A stretch of 64,000 nucleotides of DNA from Paraglaciecola sp. T6c (lineage in GTDB: Bacteria; Pseudomonadota; Gammaproteobacteria; Enterobacterales; Alteromonadaceae): the NCBI RefSeq assembly GCF_000014225.1, contig NC_008228.1, positions 1,054,001-1,118,000 on the forward strand, read 5' to 3'. The position numbers were made by a program, and so were the translations under genes. Positions within the stretch are counted from its first letter, which is position 1. Each line of letters starts with the position of its first letter. This document shows positions 61,027 to 64,000 of the stretch, piece by piece. The notes below the pieces were generated by a model. That model was not told the DNA's origin and searched no databases. It saw only the letters and a list, made by a program, of their open reading frames with translations.

Positions 61027-63873
61027 TTACCACACATAAGAAGTACGTATGTACCAGCTTCCTCCAGTGAAACCATATGGTGAATAGGTATCATAGAAGT
61101 TAGTCCCTAAAGAATTAGCTGAGCGTTCCTTTGGATAAACATTGAGGATGTTGTTAGCACCAGCAAAGAACGCGAGTCCGTTTTCTAATTGATAACCGGC
61201 TTCTAGGTTAACTATCCATTTTGCTTGGTTTTTTGTATCGAGGTTCTCAGTAATACCTTTGACTGTCCATTGGCCGAAGCGAGTGGCGCGAACATTTATT
61301 AGCCATTTATCTAATCCGTAGTTGGCAGAAATACTAAGTTTAGAATCAGGTACTGCATCGGTATAGGTACCTAAACGTTCACGATCGAACTGTGCTATTT
61401 GCGAGCCATCAGCTAATACCAAACCTGATAACTCCTGAGGATTGTCGAGCGAATTAACAACATCAACTTTGTTGTAATTGTATGCACCGCTGAGGATTAG
61501 ATGACCCATCACCATTTTAGGCGACCAAGTAGCAACGATATCGACACCACGACTTCGTGTATCAATGGCATTTGTAAAATAGTTTAGAGCGCCTAATGAT
61601 GCGTCAAAACCTGCTTCATCAAGAAGCGCTGAAATTTCATTACCTATAGTACCGCCAGATAAAGCCAAACGTTTATCACCGCGATTAAATTGAGAAGATT
61701 GAGCGATACGGTCATCTACATCAATTTGATAAAAATCCATGGTAAACGATATAGTCTCTCGCGGGGTGTAGCTAATGCCTGCGCTAACATTAACCGATGT
61801 CTCAGGTGCTAAGGGGGTTGCTCCTAAAGCCTTTGCAGCAGGATTAGTTGCAGGTAAAGTCTTACGTAGCACAATAATTTCAGCGAAACCGTCGTTGTCT
61901 AAATCGGTGAATTGCCCACGACTACCCCGGAAGCCTATTTGCTGAATACTTGGTGCTCTAAAACCAGTATTCACCGAAGACCGAAACGCGACACTGTCAC
62001 TGAGCTCATACCGCAGGTTAACTTTCCATAAAATTTCATCTCCAGCAGAGTCACTAAACTTTTCGTAACGTAGTGCGCTTGCCAAAAAGAGCGTTTCAGA
62101 AACATCCCATGCTAAATCTAAGTAACCGTTTATATTATTACGAGAAACGTTACTTTCGGCTTCAGGAGAAAAACCAGGATAACCTTGTGCACCAGGCTCT
62201 AAACCATTATTCCCGTCTGCGTAACTTAAGTACTCCCCTTTAAGTATTTCGAAACCTTCTCGTCGATATTGCAGACCAAATGAGAATTGCAGATCGCTAT
62301 TTTCTATTACGAGGGAGCGGGTGGTATCCAGTTGAATTATCATTTCGTCTGAATTCATGTTACCCAGAAAAAATGATGTCGGGCTATTTAAGCCTAAACT
62401 GGCATTCAGACCGTTGGTATTATTCCAAGTAGTATCATCAAAACCGTAGCTCATTGAAAAATCCCAATCGAACTCAGCCTTGGTACTTGTAATACCAGCG
62501 ACTAGTTCGAAGTCATTTTCTTTTATTTGCTCTTCTGGACGAAAACCTAAAGGGAAAATATCGATAATATTACGTATGTCGCCAGGAAGTCGGTAAGTAA
62601 ATGTTAGATCTGATTTTCGATGAGCGTAAGACGCGAAACCATAAAGCTGCATGTCTTGAAGGCTCGCTTTAGCATTAACCCCAAAAATATTTGTCGCTTG
62701 CGGGAAGTTACCAAAATTTTTGGTCACCATACGATCAAGACCGCTTTCTCTAGGATCAAAGCTTCCGTCTTCTAAAAGGGCAAATAAGTTTCGTCCTCCA
62801 TCTTCTGGCAAAGCCAGCGTGTGGGCACGATTAGATAATTTACTTTCTTTATAATCGTAGGATAAGTTGATAAAACCACTTTCACCTAGAGTAAAGCCAT
62901 TGTTTATACCTAGACTGATATTTTCTCCATCACTGCGATCGAAGTTCTCTCCGGAGCTAAAGACAGCTCTACCCTTTTTAGGTTTATCCTTCAAAATAAC
63001 ATTAATTACCCCAGCGATAGCATCGGAGCCATATTGAGCTGATGCACCATCCCGCAGCACTTCAATACGCTTTATTGCGGAGGTAGGGAGCATATTCAAG
63101 TCGACTCCAGCTGAACCACTAAATAAGCCAGTGCTGGTATTGATTAATGCGGTCTTGTGGCGCCTCTTGCCATTAACTAATACCAGTGTTTGATCTGGAT
63201 TTAAGCCTCTTAAGCCTGCTGAAGCTATAATCGTTCCCGTGCCCCCTCCTGAACGTTGCGGTAAATTTAGTGATGGAACAAGAAAGCGCAACGCCTCAAA
63301 GAGTCCTGCTTGACCTTGCTGTTCAAGTTGTTCAGCAGTGAAAACATCAATGGGTATAGGGCTTTTGACAACTGTTCTAGGGTTTCCCCGTACTCCTGTC
63401 ACCACTATATTTTCTATAGAGGATGAAGGTGAAGAGAGCCCCGCTTGGGCATTCTTATTCGAAGTACTAGACTTTGTTTTTTTCGTTAATGTTGCTTTTT
63501 TCATGTTATCTACTTTGCGCGAGCTGTTGAGACTTCTCGGATCATCAGCGCTTGATTCAACAAAAATTGTAGAGTTAGCGTAAATGGTCCCTTTGAGGCC
63601 CGTCCCAGCTAGTAACGCGAGAAGACCAGCTTCAACTGAAAAATGACCCCGTAGTTCATTTGTAGTCACTGAGGTCACAAGTGCTTGAGGAAAAATTAAA
63701 GCTAAGTTAGTCGCTTGAGCAAAACTTCTTAACCCATCTCCGGCAGATTTTTCAGGAATGTCAAAATACACAGTCGTTATTTTTTGTTCTGTCAAATCTT
63801 CCGTCGCTAGAGCGAAAGCTGATTTGTATACGAGCAATGTAAATGCAACAAAGTTTAGTATCTTTCGAATCAA
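61027..63873 (-). CDS. TonB-dependent receptor with N-terminal STN signalling domain
   Basis: Receptor with a signal peptide (about 20 residues), then an STN (secretin/TonB N-terminal) domain: STN-type FDIPEKSAGDGLRSFAQATN, followed by IFPQAL and RGHFSVEAG. A plug domain (NIVVTGVRGNPR, VEVLRDGASAQYGSDAIAG) and a beta-barrel ending SYVW follow. STN receptors usually signal to an anti-sigma/sigma pair, none of which is in the window. The TTG at 63873 with GGAAAAA gives a proper signal peptide; a farther TTG at 63948 lacks a ribosome site and gives an odd hydrophilic leader. It is closely related to the receptor at 54477-56999. Confidence 0.88.
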   Translation of the reverse strand: MIRKILNFVAFTLLVYKSAFALATEDLTEQKITTVYFDIPEKSAGDGLRSFAQATNLALIFPQALVTSVTTNELRGHFSVEAGLLALLAGTGLKGTIYANSTIFVESSADDPRSLNSSRKVDNMKKATLTKKTKSSTSNKNAQAGLSSPSSSIENIVVTGVRGNPRTVVKSPIPIDVFTAEQLEQQGQAGLFEALRFLVPSLNLPQRSGGGTGTIIASAGLRGLNPDQTLVLVNGKRRHKTALINTSTGLFSGSAGVDLNMLPTSAIKRIEVLRDGASAQYGSDAIAGVINVILKDKPKKGRAVFSSGENFDRSDGENISLGINNGFTLGESGFINLSYDYKESKLSNRAHTLALPEDGGRNLFALLEDGSFDPRESGLDRMVTKNFGNFPQATNIFGVNAKASLQDMQLYGFASYAHRKSDLTFTYRLPGDIRNIIDIFPLGFRPEEQIKENDFELVAGITSTKAEFDWDFSMSYGFDDTTWNNTNGLNASLGLNSPTSFFLGNMNSDEMIIQLDTTRSLVIENSDLQFSFGLQYRREGFEILKGEYLSYADGNNGLEPGAQGYPGFSPEAESNVSRNNINGYLDLAWDVSETLFLASALRYEKFSDSAGDEILWKVNLRYELSDSVAFRSSVNTGFRAPSIQQIGFRGSRGQFTDLDNDGFAEIIVLRKTLPATNPAAKALGATPLAPETSVNVSAGISYTPRETISFTMDFYQIDVDDRIAQSSQFNRGDKRLALSGGTIGNEISALLDEAGFDASLGALNYFTNAIDTRSRGVDIVATWSPKMVMGHLILSGAYNYNKVDVVNSLDNPQELSGLVLADGSQIAQFDRERLGTYTDAVPDSKLSISANYGLDKWLINVRATRFGQWTVKGITENLDTKNQAKWIVNLEAGYQLENGLAFFAGANNILNVYPKERSANSLGTNFYDTYSPYGFTGGSWYIRTSYVW

Positions 63874-64000
63874 TGTTTTTCCAAATTCAGGTTGAACAGC
63901 ACCATTTTCCAACGAAGCATTCACAGCGAATCGTTGGCTGTAGCTCAACCTACTTATACAGAGTAATGAAAAAGATAAATCCTCTACTTTTTTTGAAATA

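Overview
The window looks like chromosomal DNA of a marine gammaproteobacterium of the Alteromonadales, closest in style to Paraglaciecola, Glaciecola or Alteromonas. This is inferred from the gene content: a sulfated-galactan locus, TonB-dependent receptors, a TAXI-TRAP transporter, minCDE and a moderate GC content. No rRNA or tRNA gene was seen.

Region 1 (about 0.1-20.4 kb, resuming at 26.2-30.7 kb) is a polysaccharide-utilisation locus. It encodes four secreted S1-type sulfatases, two paralogous FG-GAP/VCBS surface lipoproteins, a Tat-type FAD oxidoreductase coupled to a lipoprotein with a covalent-FMN motif, and a GH127 glycosidase. Its catabolic operon holds an aldehyde dehydrogenase, an enolase-superfamily enzyme, a KDGal kinase, a KDPGal aldolase and a sugar porter. 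Two paralogous FadR-type GntR repressors bracket the operon. The set fits release, import and oxidation of 3,6-anhydro-D-galactose (or galactonate) from a carrageenan-type sulfated galactan, ending in pyruvate and glyceraldehyde 3-phosphate. The same palindrome (AAACAT, CAT, ATGTTT) precedes one GntR gene, the catabolic operon and GH127, with a weaker version before the second GntR gene, so these units probably form one regulon.

Region 2 (20.4-26.2 kb) is an AT-richer accessory block that separates GH127 from the rest of the locus. It holds an IS10-like relic and a second solo IS10-like end, a REP-type (Y1/HUH) transposase flanked by inverted copies of ATGGGTGTCTATATA, and a (GCAAAA)10 tract. 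It also has a MerR-SDR pair and small membrane or lipoprotein genes with attC-like edges that look like integron cassettes without an integrase.

Region 3 (30.9-39.8 kb) is a set of envelope and general-stress genes: an SDR, an ElaB-like protein, a DUF421 protein, an AI-2E exporter and a YflT-like protein. It includes an overlapping GntA-like (YqcI/YcgG) and DUF1989 gene pair, a 58-residue gene and decayed gene fragments. Region 4 (40.5-50.3 kb) is more housekeeping in character: mesX-mesD (folate-independent methionine synthase), a nitronate-monooxygenase-like enzyme, a CmcJ/NvfI oxidoreductase, a nuclease with a lamin-tail domain, minCDE, a GNAT enzyme and MtfA.

Region 5 (50.6-64 kb) has a secreted CocE/S15 hydrolase and a leftward cluster. 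That cluster consists of two duplicated TonB receptors around a TAXI-TRAP transporter, followed by a secreted VCBS protein. One receptor has lost its N-terminal STN signalling domain, and the relic of that domain is still readable upstream of the gene.
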